A stretch of DNA of 64,000 bases, taken from Carnobacterium pleistocenium FTR1. Its GTDB lineage: Bacteria; Bacillota; Bacilli; Lactobacillales; Carnobacteriaceae. Where the stretch lies: contig NZ_JQLQ01000002.1 in the NCBI RefSeq assembly GCF_000744285.1, forward strand, positions 1,798,001-1,862,000. The letters run 5' to 3'. Below, one piece after another: positions 17,560 to 27,659 of the stretch (the first letter of the stretch is position 1; every line of letters begins with the position of its first letter). The translations under genes and the position numbers were made by a program. The notes beneath the pieces were generated by a model. The model was given only the letters and a program-made list of their open reading frames with translations, ran no database searches and was not told where the DNA came from.

Positions 17560-18516
17560 TTACTCGTCTAAATTGAGTTCTACGCTGTTTTCATCAGACG
17601 TTATTTTTGATTCTGGTGTTTCTTTTTCTTCCTCAGTGTACTCAAAGGGAGAAAAATAAGCTCCTACTTCAATATTAAAAGTTCCTTTTTGATCTCCTAT
17701 TTTTTTCACCATATCAGGATAATAAACCATTTTTTCAGCAAAGGAAGGAATAGATGCAATCACTTCATTACCATCATTCATATACAGTTTAATCAGATGA
17801 TCATCAATGTTGCTTGGTGTATTTTCAATCTCTGAAATACTGTTTTGAATATTCTCGTTTAATAACTCGTATTGAACGATGATTGTACTTAAAGCTTTAC
17901 TTTCTTCAAAATTTTTAAATATTGGTGGATTTCCAATAGATACTTTTCTACTTTCATTTACAATTTTTCCATTTTCAAGAATATTGTAGTACTTATTATC
18001 TTCAGCTAAATAAGCAACTGTTTGGTACTCTTCAATTTCTATTGTGTAATCATTCAAGCCTCCAAAATTAATTTCTGCAGATTTCACTTGTGGCAATTCC
18101 GAGAAAATCTTTTCTGAAATTTCTTTTCTTTCAAAGAAAATTTTCCAAAAATCATCTCCAGCTTTAATTTGACTAACATCAATTATTTCTTGATCTGCTA
18201 CTTCTTTTGATCCGCTAACAGAAATAATATCAACTTTGCTTAATGAGCTTACGAAATACACAACTATTAAAATTGCAAATGAAAATAATAAAATCAGCAT
18301 AGTCAATCTTATAGTTAATTTTTTTTGACGTTGTTTTTTTAGTTTTTGTAAAGTATTCTCAAATGACTTTGGCTTTTTATTTGATGGCTCTTTTGTTTTT
18401 TTTATTTGATCTACCTGTTGATCAATAGTTGATTCAGTTGTTTGTTTCCCTCTTTTTTTCAAGGAAGAAAGATGCAATTTGATTTGTTTATTTTGTTTTT
18501 TATTCTCTTTTTTCAT
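17560..18516 (-). CDS. divIB: Cell division protein DivIB/FtsQ
   Basis: Bitopic divisome protein that couples FtsL and FtsB/DivIC to septal wall synthesis. 318 residues: a long basic cytoplasmic N-terminus (about 1-75, many K and Q), one membrane helix (about 77-99, LTMLILLFSFAILIVVYFVS), and an extracellular POTRA domain starting VDIISVSGSKEVADQEII, then the beta domain. The acidic tail (about 295-318) is variable. It follows murG by 23 bp, the order of Lactobacillales dcw clusters. Confidence 0.95.
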   Translation of the reverse strand: MKKENKKQNKQIKLHLSSLKKRGKQTTESTIDQQVDQIKKTKEPSNKKPKSFENTLQKLKKQRQKKLTIRLTMLILLFSFAILIVVYFVSSLSKVDIISVSGSKEVADQEIIDVSQIKAGDDFWKIFFERKEISEKIFSELPQVKSAEINFGGLNDYTIEIEEYQTVAYLAEDNKYYNILENGKIVNESRKVSIGNPPIFKNFEESKALSTIIVQYELLNENIQNSISEIENTPSNIDDHLIKLYMNDGNEVIASIPSFAEKMVYYPDMVKKIGDQKGTFNIEVGAYFSPFEYTEEEKETPESKITSDENSVELNLDE

Positions 18517-18539
18517 GCACCTATCCTCCTCTCTAAAAA

Positions 18540-19643
18540 TTATTTTTTCATGATTCCATTTATCACTTCAATTAATCGATCTGAAGCAAGTGGCATACCT
18601 ATTTTTTTAGCATTTTTGGCCATCTCTTGACGCTTTTCTGAGTTCAACATCAACTCATCCAGTGTCTGTACTAATTTTTCACCTGTTAATGATTCTTCTT
18701 TAATTAGTTTTGCAGCACCTTTGTTCGCTAAACTTTCGGCATTCTTTGTTTGATGATCATTTGTGACATACGGACTAGGGATCAATATGCTAGGCAAGCC
18801 TAACGCTGTAAGTTCCGCTAATGTTGTAGCACCACTTCTTGAAACAACCAGTGAAACTGTTGTAAAAACTTCTGGCATATTTGGAATATACGATACCACC
18901 GAAATATTAAATTTATCATTTTTTATTTTTACTAATTGACTTTGAATGTTTTCGTAATGGATATCTCCTGTAACCATCAATACTTGGTAGTTTTTAGTGG
19001 CCAACATAGGTAGAGCTTCAATAAAAGCGTCATTGATTCTTTTTGCTCCCCTGCTTCCGCCAAAAATTAGAACGGTCGGTTGTTCAGAATCTAAATTATA
19101 TTCTTCTAACGCCGCTTTCTTTTCTACATTACTTACTTCTTGTGCTCTAGGGTTACCAGTAAAGCATATTTTTTCAGGATAGTTAGCAAAGTCTTTTTTT
19201 ACTTCTTCAAAACAAATGGCAATTTTAGTAACGTATCGTGATAAAAATTTATTTGTTATACCTGCAACGCTATTTTGTTCATGTATGATACTTGGAATTC
19301 CTAATTTCGAGGCAGCATATACTATTGGAGCACACACATACCCACCTGTCCCAATTACAATATCAGGTTGGAATTTCTTAACAATTTTTTTTGCTTGACT
19401 AATACTGCTAATAAACATTCGAACCGTTTTGAAGGTGTCCAAAGACAATGAGCGCTTAAACCCTTTTATTTCTACAGAAGCAAAAGGTATGCCATAGTTT
19501 TTTACAATCTTACTTTCTAGACCTTTTTCAGTTCCAACATACAGAAACTCGGCTGTTGGGTCTACTTCTTGTATACGACGCATTAGTGCGAGTGCTGGAT
19601 ACACATGTCCTCCAGTCCCACCACCGGACAGTAATATTTTCAT
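18540..19643 (-). CDS. murG: UDP-GlcNAc:lipid I N-acetylglucosaminyltransferase MurG
   Basis: Makes lipid II on the inner face of the membrane. 367 residues, GT-B fold of family GT28. The N-terminal glycine loop GGTGGHVYPALAL is at about 8-20, SIIHEQNSVAGITNK marks the conserved acceptor region, and the second glycine motif GGSRGAKRIN and SRSGATTLAEL bind UDP-GlcNAc. It is 20 bp downstream of murD and followed by divIB. ATG 19643 fits all family N-termini (MKILLSGGGTGGH). Confidence 0.97.
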   Translation of the reverse strand: MKILLSGGGTGGHVYPALALMRRIQEVDPTAEFLYVGTEKGLESKIVKNYGIPFASVEIKGFKRSLSLDTFKTVRMFISSISQAKKIVKKFQPDIVIGTGGYVCAPIVYAASKLGIPSIIHEQNSVAGITNKFLSRYVTKIAICFEEVKKDFANYPEKICFTGNPRAQEVSNVEKKAALEEYNLDSEQPTVLIFGGSRGAKRINDAFIEALPMLATKNYQVLMVTGDIHYENIQSQLVKIKNDKFNISVVSYIPNMPEVFTTVSLVVSRSGATTLAELTALGLPSILIPSPYVTNDHQTKNAESLANKGAAKLIKEESLTGEKLVQTLDELMLNSEKRQEMAKNAKKIGMPLASDRLIEVINGIMKK

Positions 19644-19663
19644 AAGTTGTTAGACCAGTTGGC

Positions 19664-21049
19664 CTATTCCCCCTCTTCTATTGCTTCTTCTACTAATTGC
19701 TCAACGGAATGGATAAAAGCATCCCCACGAACCTCAAAACTTCGGTATTGATCCCAACTGGCACAAGCAGGAGATAATAGAACAACATCATTCGGTTCGC
19801 TTAATTTGTAAGCTGCAAGTACAGCAGCCTCAACATTTTGAACTGAAAGAATCGTCGAGATCCCAGCTTTTTCACCAGTCTCACTCAACTTCATTGCCGT
19901 TTCTCCGAAAACAATCAAAGCTTTTACTTTTCCGCTCATAGCTGGAATCAATTCATCAAAATCATTTCCTCGATCCAAACCACCTGCTAATAAAATAACT
20001 GGTGAGTCAAAACCTTTTAGGGCGCTTTCTGTTGCCAAAATATTAGTTGCTTTTGAATCGTTATAAAAACGTCTCTCTTTAAACTCTGTTACAAATTGAG
20101 TCCGGTGTTTTACACCTGTAAATTTCTCAAGACTTGTCCGGATGACACCATTTTTTTGATTCAATAATTTAGCAACTGCAATAGCTGCCATAGCATTTTC
20201 GACATTATGATCACCAGGAATCAAGATGTTCTCTTTAGCCATCACAGGCTCTCCTTGATAATAAATAACATCATCCTGTAAATATACACCATTATCTAAA
20301 ATTTCTTTTCTTGAAAAAGGAATAATTACAGCTTTACTATTTTTAGACAGCTTTCTTAACTCAGGTTGATCCCAGTTTATAATTAAGTAATCTTCTTTAG
20401 TTTGGTTTTTCGTGATATTCATTTTAGCTGTTACATATTCTTCTCTCGTCCCATGATAATCTAAATGGGCCGAGTAAATATTTGTAATCACTGCAATATG
20501 CGGTTTCAATTCAGTGATACCCATCAACTGAAAACTAGATAATTCTATAATGATCTCGTCATCTGCAGTTGCTTTTTGAGCAACAAGACTAGCCGGTGTC
20601 CCAATATTTCCAGCAACATAAGCTTGTCCTTTTGAACGTTCTGCATTTAGCAACTCAGCAATCATCGTTGTAGTTGTTGTTTTTCCATTTGTACCTGTAA
20701 TCCCAATAACCATGCTCTCAGCTACTTCATAAGCTAATTCAACCTCAGTAATAACCGGTATCCCTTTTTCGATTGCTCTTATAATAATAGGATTATTATA
20801 CATAATACCTGGATTTTTAACGACCCATTCAAAATCTTCATCTAGCAACTCAACCGGATGTCCTCCTGTTACTACTCGTATACCCGACTCTAATAATTCT
20901 TGTGCTTGAGGATTTTCATCGAATTTTTTATAATCATTGACAGTCACTAGTGCACCTAAGGTATGAAGCAATTTAGCTGCGTTCACTCCACTTAGTGCTA
21001 AACCTAAAACCAATATTTTTTTATTCTCATAACGTTTTATTTTTTTCAT
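19664..21049 (-). CDS. murD: UDP-N-acetylmuramoyl-L-alanine--D-glutamate ligase
   Basis: Adds D-glutamate to UDP-MurNAc-L-Ala. 461 residues with the three Mur-ligase domains. The N-terminal Rossmann domain begins ENKKILVLGLALSGVNAAKLL, the ATP loop is ITGTNGKTTTTTMI (about 119-132), the central EYNI-like region is NIYSAHLDYHGTREEY, and the C-terminal domain has FYNDSKATN and LLAGGLDRG, all typical of MurD. It lies between mraY (71-bp gap) and murG. Confidence 0.97.
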   Translation of the reverse strand: MKKIKRYENKKILVLGLALSGVNAAKLLHTLGALVTVNDYKKFDENPQAQELLESGIRVVTGGHPVELLDEDFEWVVKNPGIMYNNPIIIRAIEKGIPVITEVELAYEVAESMVIGITGTNGKTTTTTMIAELLNAERSKGQAYVAGNIGTPASLVAQKATADDEIIIELSSFQLMGITELKPHIAVITNIYSAHLDYHGTREEYVTAKMNITKNQTKEDYLIINWDQPELRKLSKNSKAVIIPFSRKEILDNGVYLQDDVIYYQGEPVMAKENILIPGDHNVENAMAAIAVAKLLNQKNGVIRTSLEKFTGVKHRTQFVTEFKERRFYNDSKATNILATESALKGFDSPVILLAGGLDRGNDFDELIPAMSGKVKALIVFGETAMKLSETGEKAGISTILSVQNVEAAVLAAYKLSEPNDVVLLSPACASWDQYRSFEVRGDAFIHSVEQLVEEAIEEGE

Positions 21050-21120
21050 TTATAGACCTCTTTTTCTTAAAAATAAGTAAATCTTTAATTTAAAAAGTAG
21101 TTATACTCTTAAAGTGAGCA

Positions 21121-22086
21121 TTACAGGATTATGAGTAGACAAGCTACCGTAGCAATTAAACCAATAGCCCAGAAAGTTAAAACAACACGCCATTCGCTCC
21201 AGCCACTCATCTCAAAATGGTGATGAATAGGGCTCATTTTAAACACTCTTTTACCTCTCAATTTAAAAGAAGTCACTTGGATCATAACACTAGCTGTTTC
21301 CATAACGAATACAAAACCTATCAAAAGAAGTGACCATTCTTGATGCAGTAAAATTGAGATTGCTGCTAGACCACCACCTAATGCTAGAGAACCAACATCG
21401 CCCATGAATATTTTAGCAGGTTTTTTATTAAAGAAGAAAAAGCCTATCAAGCTACCAATGATTGTTAAACAAATAATTAAAATATCTATCTGTTGTTGAT
21501 TCCAAGCGATGATTGCATATGCACCATAAGCAATGCTTGCTGTTCCAGCCACTAGTCCATCTAAACCATCTGTTAAGTTAACAGCATTTGAAAATCCAAC
21601 TAGCCAAAAAATGATGAATAATCCATATAACCAGCCGATATCAATTACACCTAAAAATGGAAAAGCTAATTCAGTGGGGAGTCCATCATAGCGGTAAGCA
21701 ATAAAGAAGAGCAGCCCACCGACTATTTGACCAATTAGTTTTTGTTTAGAAGTTAATCCAAGATTTCTTTTTTTAAATACTTTTATAAAGTCATCCAAGA
21801 ATCCTAGCAACCCATAAAGAATTAAGATGAATAAGGATAATCCAATTCCTAATGAAAAAACATCTTGCCATATAGCTACCCAAATAGTCGAAATAATGGC
21901 TGCTATTAAAAAGACGATTCCTCCCATTGTTGGAGTTCCTGTTTTTATCTCATGCCATTTAGGACCTTCATCTCTAGTCGTTTGGCCTAATTGTTTTGTT
22001 CTAAAAAATCCAATTACGATTGGCATTGCCATAATAGTTAAGGCAAATCCGCTCACAACTGCAATTACCATTTCTGTCCATTGCAT
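21121..22086 (-). CDS. mraY: Phospho-N-acetylmuramoyl-pentapeptide-transferase MraY
   Basis: Transfers phospho-MurNAc-pentapeptide to undecaprenyl phosphate to form lipid I. 321 residues, polytopic with about ten helices. The catalytic aspartates appear in GFLDDFIKVFKKRN and NAVNLTDGLDGL, the Mg-binding aspartate in FMGDVGSLALGG, and the C-terminal cytosolic motif in MSPIHHHFEMSGWSE. It starts 12 bp after the murE stop and precedes murD. Start ATG 22086 (MQWTEMVIAVV) gives a normal length. Confidence 0.97.
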   Translation of the reverse strand: MQWTEMVIAVVSGFALTIMAMPIVIGFFRTKQLGQTTRDEGPKWHEIKTGTPTMGGIVFLIAAIISTIWVAIWQDVFSLGIGLSLFILILYGLLGFLDDFIKVFKKRNLGLTSKQKLIGQIVGGLLFFIAYRYDGLPTELAFPFLGVIDIGWLYGLFIIFWLVGFSNAVNLTDGLDGLVAGTASIAYGAYAIIAWNQQQIDILIICLTIIGSLIGFFFFNKKPAKIFMGDVGSLALGGGLAAISILLHQEWSLLLIGFVFVMETASVMIQVTSFKLRGKRVFKMSPIHHHFEMSGWSEWRVVLTFWAIGLIATVACLLIIL

Positions 22087-22098
22087 TGTTTTTCGCTC

Positions 22099-23586
22099 CT
22101 AATTATCGCTGTTTTTTAATTCTATTGCTATTTTAGCTTCTTCAACATCATCGAAATGAATTTTCTCAGTACCTATAATTTGATAGTTTTCGTGGCCTTT
22201 TCCAGCAATCATAACAATATCATTTGCCTTTGCTTGTTTTATAGCAGCTTGAATGGCTTCTCTTCTATCAGGAATCAATTGGTATGTTCCCTCTTCTAAT
22301 CCTTCGACCACTTCATTTAATATTGCAATTGGGTCTTCAGTCCTCGGATTATCAGATGTGAAAATTACAGTATTTGAGTTTTCTTGTGCAATCCTAGCCA
22401 TTATCGGTCTCTTAGTACGGTCACGGTCTCCACCACATCCAACTACGCAAAAAACGTTACCAGTTTTAATTTCATTTACTGTATTTAAAACGTTCAGCAG
22501 ACCATCTGGTGTATGTGCATAATCAACAATTACCGCAAAGTCATGATTGCCCTTAACTAGTTCAAAACGTCCTCTTACACCACTTATTTCACCAATGGAC
22601 TTTATGACAGAAGACAACTCTAGTCCTGCAGCATAGGCTCCAGCAATCGCTGCTAGTGCATTTGATACGTTGAACTTACCAACTAATTGCAATTGTACTT
22701 CATATACCCGACTTTCAAAGTTCAATTTAAAATGTGTTCCTTTATTTGTGATACTCAAATCAGTTGCTCTAAAATCTGCTGGTTGATCGATTCCATATGA
22801 AAACACACGAGCTGCTGTTTTTCCTTCAAAACTTTTACCCACTAAATCATCAAAATTTAAAATAGCAAATTTAGCCTTATCTTGTTGATAACCGTTACCT
22901 AATTGTGAAAATAATAGACTCTTAGCTTCAGCATATTCCCCCATAGTATGATGATACTCTAGGTGATCTTGGCTTAAATTAGTAAATATAGCAATATCAA
23001 AATCGGTTCCCCATACTCTCCCTTGAACTAATGAATGAGAAGAAACCTCCATAGAACAGGTACTTACACCACTTTCTTGCATTTCACGCAGTGTTTTTTG
23101 TAACGTGATACTATCAGGTGTTGTATTTTTTGTCTCGTATACCTCAGAACCAATTCGACGGTACATCGTTCCAATGACGCCCGTTCTCTCTTTGTGATCA
23201 TGGAATATATAGTCCAGAAGATGCGTGACGGTTGTTTTTCCATTTGTACCTGTAACACCAATTACCCGCAACTCTTGACTTGGATGATGATAAAAAGTTG
23301 CTGCTAAAATGGCCATTGCTTTTATTGTGTTATTCACATAAATAACAGGAACCGTTACCTCTACTGGTTCACTTGCTACTAATAAAATGGCTCCTTTTTC
23401 AACAGCTTCTTTTGCAAGATTATGTCCATTCTGAAGAGAACCAACAATACAGACAAAAAGCGAACCTGGTTCAACTTCTCTCGTATCTTGGGTAACCTTT
23501 TTTATTTCCAAAGTATCGGAAATATCCATTGAAATTTTTGTTGTTTTTAATGGTTTGATCAATTCTATTGCTTTCACTATTTTCAC
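22099..23586 (-). CDS. murE: UDP-N-acetylmuramoyl-tripeptide synthetase, DAP type
   Basis: Adds the third amino acid of the wall peptide. 495 residues, Mur-ligase fold: the ATP loop GVTGTNGKTTVTHLLDY (about 110-126), the NLSQDHLEYHHTMGEY region and a C-terminal ligase domain. The substrate-selecting motif is DNPR (FTSDNPRTEDP), which in characterised MurE enzymes goes with meso-diaminopimelate; lysine-adding enzymes of Staphylococcus have another sequence there. DapF in this window supports this. Unlike Enterococcus and Streptococcus, where murE lies outside the cluster, here it sits between pbp and mraY as in Bacillus. Confidence 0.95.
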   Translation of the reverse strand: MKIVKAIELIKPLKTTKISMDISDTLEIKKVTQDTREVEPGSLFVCIVGSLQNGHNLAKEAVEKGAILLVASEPVEVTVPVIYVNNTIKAMAILAATFYHHPSQELRVIGVTGTNGKTTVTHLLDYIFHDHKERTGVIGTMYRRIGSEVYETKNTTPDSITLQKTLREMQESGVSTCSMEVSSHSLVQGRVWGTDFDIAIFTNLSQDHLEYHHTMGEYAEAKSLLFSQLGNGYQQDKAKFAILNFDDLVGKSFEGKTAARVFSYGIDQPADFRATDLSITNKGTHFKLNFESRVYEVQLQLVGKFNVSNALAAIAGAYAAGLELSSVIKSIGEISGVRGRFELVKGNHDFAVIVDYAHTPDGLLNVLNTVNEIKTGNVFCVVGCGGDRDRTKRPIMARIAQENSNTVIFTSDNPRTEDPIAILNEVVEGLEEGTYQLIPDRREAIQAAIKQAKANDIVMIAGKGHENYQIIGTEKIHFDDVEEAKIAIELKNSDN

Positions 23587-23592
23587 CTTTTT

Positions 23593-25758
23593 CTATTCTT
23601 GTGGAGTTTCTAATTTTATGGTAATTTTATCCGCACTATTCATATTTGTATTTGGTTCTAGGTTTTGACTAACGACATAGCCTTCACCCTCAAATACGAA
23701 TTCTAATCCAGTTATCTCAGAAACTTTTAGAACATCATTTTTTGACCAGCCCATCATATCAGGCATCGTCATTGCGCCATTTGTCATCAAGACTATCCGC
23801 TGGTTCTCGATAGTTGTTTCATTAGGTAATGGTAATTGCTGTACTATTGTATCACCATTTCCCACAACGGTCACATTTAACTGAGTATCCTCTAACGATT
23901 TAAGGGCTTCTTCTTTTACCATTCCAGTAACTTTTGGCATTTCTACAGTATTTGTTTCAGAATCTTCCTTTTCTCCCAAAGACAAATATTCTAATGCCCG
24001 TTTCATAATAGGATGATAAATCTCCTTAACCACTCCGCTTCCCGTTGTACTTCCATCCTCAATTTCTGGCTGTTGCACAGTGATGTAAAGTATTACTTTA
24101 GGATCATCTGCTGGAGCCATAGCTGCTACTGAATAAATATAATCGGTTCCACCACTATAATACTGTTTTGTTTCGGGATTAACAATCTCTGCGGTCCCAG
24201 TTTTTGCAGCAATTTCGTAACCATCGATTTGATAGTCTACTCCAGTGCCATTTTCATTATAAACAACCTCTTTTAAATACTCTAATGTTTGATGAGCTAC
24301 TTCTTCAGTAATTGGTTCGCCAACCACTTCAGGTTCAACAGTCGTTTCTTTGCCTGTATCAGAATCAACATATTTACTTATATATTGTGGCTTCATCATT
24401 TGTCCATCATTTGCGACTGCCGTAAAAGCTTGTAGCATTTGGACCGCCGTTACTGTTAATCCTTGTCCAAAAGCTGTATTAGCCTGTTCTAAAGGATAAT
24501 TAAAACCAATTGATCCCTTTGCTTCATTAGCCAAACCTGAGTTGGTTGTTTGTCCCAATCCAAAAGCATCCATGTACTCTTTCCAGGTTTCTGGGCTCAT
24601 TTTTTCCATTAAATTAGCGAATGCTACATTACTTGAACGAGCTAGACCTTCTAAATATGAAATCGTTCCCCATCCTTCTGGATTATGGTCATGTATCGCC
24701 TCGTTACCAATCATTTTTACTCCGGACTCATAATAAGCATTTGGATCAAAGACTCCTTCACTCACCGCTGCTGCTAAAGTTAAGATTTTCATTGTTGATC
24801 CAGGTTCAAAAGTATTCTCAACTAATAGATTTTGCCATAATTGATCAATTCCAACTTTTGTTGTACCATTAAAAGTTGGTCTTTGCGAAGTTGCAATAAT
24901 AGCTCCTGTTTCTGGGTTTATCAAAGTTGCTGTTACCATAGCTGAATTATACTTTTCATCTATGTCACTCATAATATTTTCCATATACACTTGCATTCGT
25001 TTATCTATCGTCAAGTAAATATCATCGCCATTTACAGGTTCTGTCGTTGCTACTTCAGAATTAGGAATGACATAACCAAAACTATCTTTTTGGTAAATTG
25101 TTTTACCATCTGTTCCTTTTAAAATATCATCATAAGCAAGTTCAATTCCCATCATACCAGTTAAATCTGTGCTAGAGACTTCTTCTTCATCTTCTTCTCC
25201 AAAAGGCAGTGCTGCATAGCCTACTAGATGTGAAGCAAAAACGCCATTTGGATAAAGTCTTGTAGGTGTTTCTTCAAAGACTACTCCCGGCAATTTTTCT
25301 TCTTCAATGCTCTTCTTTGTATCAAATGATAAATTTTTTCCTGCCTCACCAAACTCAACTTGATTGAGGTCTTTTTGATTCAATATAGCTAGAATATCTT
25401 TTTTACTCATTGGGATGTATTTTTCTAATAGTTCAGCTGTTTTTTCTTTGTCAGTTACATGCTGAGGTTCATCAGGGTTAGACCATTCATCCGTTAAAAC
25501 AGCTACTAAAGAATAAGAAGTAGCGTCCAATGCAACCGATTCTCCCCCAACATCGTATATGGTTCCTCGGTTTGCTTCTAGGACACTACTTCTTGTGTAT
25601 AGATTGTTTAGATTTTGAGATAAATTTTCCCCATTGACTTCACCTTTTACCATTATAAATGCAATTCGTCCCGCAAAAAAGATTAGTAAAGCAATCGTAC
25701 CGAAAAACAACAGTATAACGATTTTTTTTCTATTCTTTAAAGGATTTTTATTATTCAT
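23593..25758 (-). CDS. Class B penicillin-binding protein (PBP2B/FtsI type) with PASTA domains
   Basis: Septal transpeptidase that cross-links new wall. 721 residues: one membrane anchor (about 13-36), a dimerisation domain with RGTIYDVGGESVALD, and a transpeptidase domain. I place the catalytic Ser321 in STMK (321-324), the SSN motif at 375-377 and KTGT at 519-522. Two C-terminal PASTA repeats follow (about 605-720; MPKVTGMVKEEAL, MPDMMGWSKNDVL). It overlaps ftsL by 4 bp (ATGA), so translation is coupled. The symbol pbpB/pbp2B is likely but naming differs between genera. Confidence 0.95.
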   Translation of the reverse strand: MNNKNPLKNRKKIVILLFFGTIALLIFFAGRIAFIMVKGEVNGENLSQNLNNLYTRSSVLEANRGTIYDVGGESVALDATSYSLVAVLTDEWSNPDEPQHVTDKEKTAELLEKYIPMSKKDILAILNQKDLNQVEFGEAGKNLSFDTKKSIEEEKLPGVVFEETPTRLYPNGVFASHLVGYAALPFGEEDEEEVSSTDLTGMMGIELAYDDILKGTDGKTIYQKDSFGYVIPNSEVATTEPVNGDDIYLTIDKRMQVYMENIMSDIDEKYNSAMVTATLINPETGAIIATSQRPTFNGTTKVGIDQLWQNLLVENTFEPGSTMKILTLAAAVSEGVFDPNAYYESGVKMIGNEAIHDHNPEGWGTISYLEGLARSSNVAFANLMEKMSPETWKEYMDAFGLGQTTNSGLANEAKGSIGFNYPLEQANTAFGQGLTVTAVQMLQAFTAVANDGQMMKPQYISKYVDSDTGKETTVEPEVVGEPITEEVAHQTLEYLKEVVYNENGTGVDYQIDGYEIAAKTGTAEIVNPETKQYYSGGTDYIYSVAAMAPADDPKVILYITVQQPEIEDGSTTGSGVVKEIYHPIMKRALEYLSLGEKEDSETNTVEMPKVTGMVKEEALKSLEDTQLNVTVVGNGDTIVQQLPLPNETTIENQRIVLMTNGAMTMPDMMGWSKNDVLKVSEITGLEFVFEGEGYVVSQNLEPNTNMNSADKITIKLETPQE

Positions 25759-26138
25759 TTTATAACATTCCTTACATTTTCTTCATTCATATCTAAACCA
25801 AATTTATTCGCTATTTCGTATACGCGATCATACCTAGATAATTCTTGGACTTCTTGTTCTAAGTTTTCATTGATCGTTGTTGATTCATTGATAGATGTCG
25901 TTGTATCTTGCAGTGTACGATTCGTACTAGCGATAGTTATCTCCAATGAAATACTGACAGCAACTAAAGCAAACAAAATAACTAAAACAGAACTTATAAG
26001 TAACTTTTCACCTTTTGTGATACCTATTCTTTTAGTTAAAGGAGTATGTATTCTTTCCTTTTTAGGAGTAGGAACCGTCTGGGGCTGAATTGGTAATTCG
26101 ACTTCAAGATTTCTAGCTAAATTACTTTCTAATGCCAT
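25755..26138 (-). CDS. ftsL: Cell division protein FtsL
   Basis: Small bitopic divisome protein. 127 residues with a basic, proline-containing cytoplasmic part (about 1-48), one membrane helix (about 49-70, LLISSVLVILFALVAVSISLE) and an extracellular leucine-zipper-like coiled coil (about 73-115). The sequence is poorly conserved. The call rests on size, topology and position between rsmH and the class B PBP, with which it overlaps by 4 bp. It partners DivIB and DivIC. Confidence 0.92.
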   Translation of the reverse strand: MALESNLARNLEVELPIQPQTVPTPKKERIHTPLTKRIGITKGEKLLISSVLVILFALVAVSISLEITIASTNRTLQDTTTSINESTTINENLEQEVQELSRYDRVYEIANKFGLDMNEENVRNVIK

Positions 26139-26168
26139 ATTTAATCCTTCCTTTCTGTCATCTAATGA

Positions 26169-27125
26169 TTACATTAGTTTATTTTGTTTTTCAGCAATTC
26201 GTAACTTGGCACTTCTCGAACGATTATTTACTTCTAACTCTTGTTCCGAAGGTAAAATTGGTTTTCTAGTAATTAATTTTAATTCTGGTAAAAATCCATC
26301 TGGAACAACTGGCAATCCACGTGGCAAATCCGGGCCTTTTGAATGATCTTTAAAAATGGATTTAACGATTCGGTCCTCTAATGAATGAAAAGAAATCACA
26401 CTAATTCGTCCACCTATTGCTAATAAATCAATCGCTTGCTCCAAAGAATCTTCGACTGAAGATAACTCATCATTAACCGCGATTCGCACAGCTTGAAATA
26501 CTCGTTTTGCTGGATGCCCACCTTTTCTTCTAGCTGGTGCTGGTATTCCTGCTTTAATCAGTTCTACTAATTCACTTGTTGTTTCGATTGATTTTATTTC
26601 TCTAGCGGCTTCAATTTTACGAGCAATTTGTTTTGAAAATTTTTCTTCCCCATAGCGATAAAAAATTCTTATCAAATCGTGATAAGACCACTCATTGATG
26701 ACTTCTTTAGCTGTTAACGGGGCATCAGTATCCATCCGCATATCTAGCGGAGCATCTTGATGGTAACTAAAGCCTCTTTCTGCTTCATCTAATTGAGGAG
26801 AAGACACGCCTAAGTCATATAAAATTCCATCTACTTCATTTACTCCTAAATTGTTCAATTCTTCTTTTATAAAGCGAAAATTCGCTTTAACAAAAGTGAT
26901 CATACCTTTTTCTACATATTCAGCCAACCGAACTTTTGCATTTTCAATTGCACGCTCATCTTGGTCAAAGGCATATAAGTGCCCATTTTCATTCAATTGT
27001 GATAATAAATATTCACTATGTCCGGCTCCACCTAGCGTACAATCGACATAAATGCCTTCTGGGGATAACGACAGCCCATCAACGGTTTCGCGTAATAAGA
27101 CTGTCTCATGATTAAATGCTGTCAT
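26169..27125 (-). CDS. rsmH: 16S rRNA (cytosine-1402-N4)-methyltransferase
   Basis: Methylates N4 of C1402 in the decoding centre of 16S rRNA. 318 residues, the normal MraW/RsmH length. N-terminal [16 protein letters not shown]-binding [31 protein letters not shown] and the C-terminal [12 protein letters not shown] are family signatures. It is the second gene of the cluster, 61 bp after mraZ and 30 bp before ftsL. Confidence 0.97.
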   Translation of the reverse strand: MTAFNHETVLLRETVDGLSLSPEGIYVDCTLGGAGHSEYLLSQLNENGHLYAFDQDERAIENAKVRLAEYVEKGMITFVKANFRFIKEELNNLGVNEVDGILYDLGVSSPQLDEAERGFSYHQDAPLDMRMDTDAPLTAKEVINEWSYHDLIRIFYRYGEEKFSKQIARKIEAAREIKSIETTSELVELIKAGIPAPARRKGGHPAKRVFQAVRIAVNDELSSVEDSLEQAIDLLAIGGRISVISFHSLEDRIVKSIFKDHSKGPDLPRGLPVVPDGFLPELKLITRKPILPSEQELEVNNRSRSAKLRIAEKQNKLM

Positions 27126-27186
27126 TCTTTCGCCTACCTAACTCACTATTTTTCATAGTATTTTTTAATTTTATGATAATCGGTTA

Positions 27187-27618
27187 TCAGAATCCAAAAT
27201 CGATCATATCTTCAGCAATGCTATCAAACATTTCTTCAGCATCTTGGGAAACTTGGTTCCATCTTGTCTCACTCCAAATTTCGATCCGTTCAGAGACACC
27301 AATAACATGACATTCTCTTTCTAATTGTGCATGTTCTCTTAATGTTTGAGGAATATTAATTCTTCCTTGTTTATCTAATTCACATTCAACCGCTGCTGAG
27401 TAAAAGAATCGTGTAAAAGCACGAGCTTCTTTTTTTGCTAAAGGGAGCTGTTTTAACTTTTCTTCAAGAGCAGACCATGATTCTTTTGGGTAACCAAACA
27501 AACATCCATCTAATCCGCGGGTGAGAATAAATTTTTCACCTAGATCGGATCGGAATTTTGATGGCATGATTAAACGACCTTTTGCATCGATATTGTGCTT
27601 GTGTTCACCCATTAGCAT
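27187..27618 (-). CDS. mraZ: Transcriptional regulator MraZ
   Basis: AbrB-like DNA-binding regulator of the division cluster. 143 residues with two MraZ repeats: [21 protein letters not shown] is the first (given here as [20 protein letters not shown]) and [18 protein letters not shown] the second; each carries the DxxGR core. ATG 27618 has GAGGTGAG 6 nt upstream. It is first in the operon, and three GTGG boxes 10 bp apart lie 43-66 bp upstream of the start codon, so autoregulation is likely. Confidence 0.97.
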   Translation of the reverse strand: MLMGEHKHNIDAKGRLIMPSKFRSDLGEKFILTRGLDGCLFGYPKESWSALEEKLKQLPLAKKEARAFTRFFYSAAVECELDKQGRINIPQTLREHAQLERECHVIGVSERIEIWSETRWNQVSQDAEEMFDSIAEDMIDFGF

Positions 27619-27659
27619 AGCTGTCTCACCTCAGTCTCCAATTAGATATTTTTAGTCTA

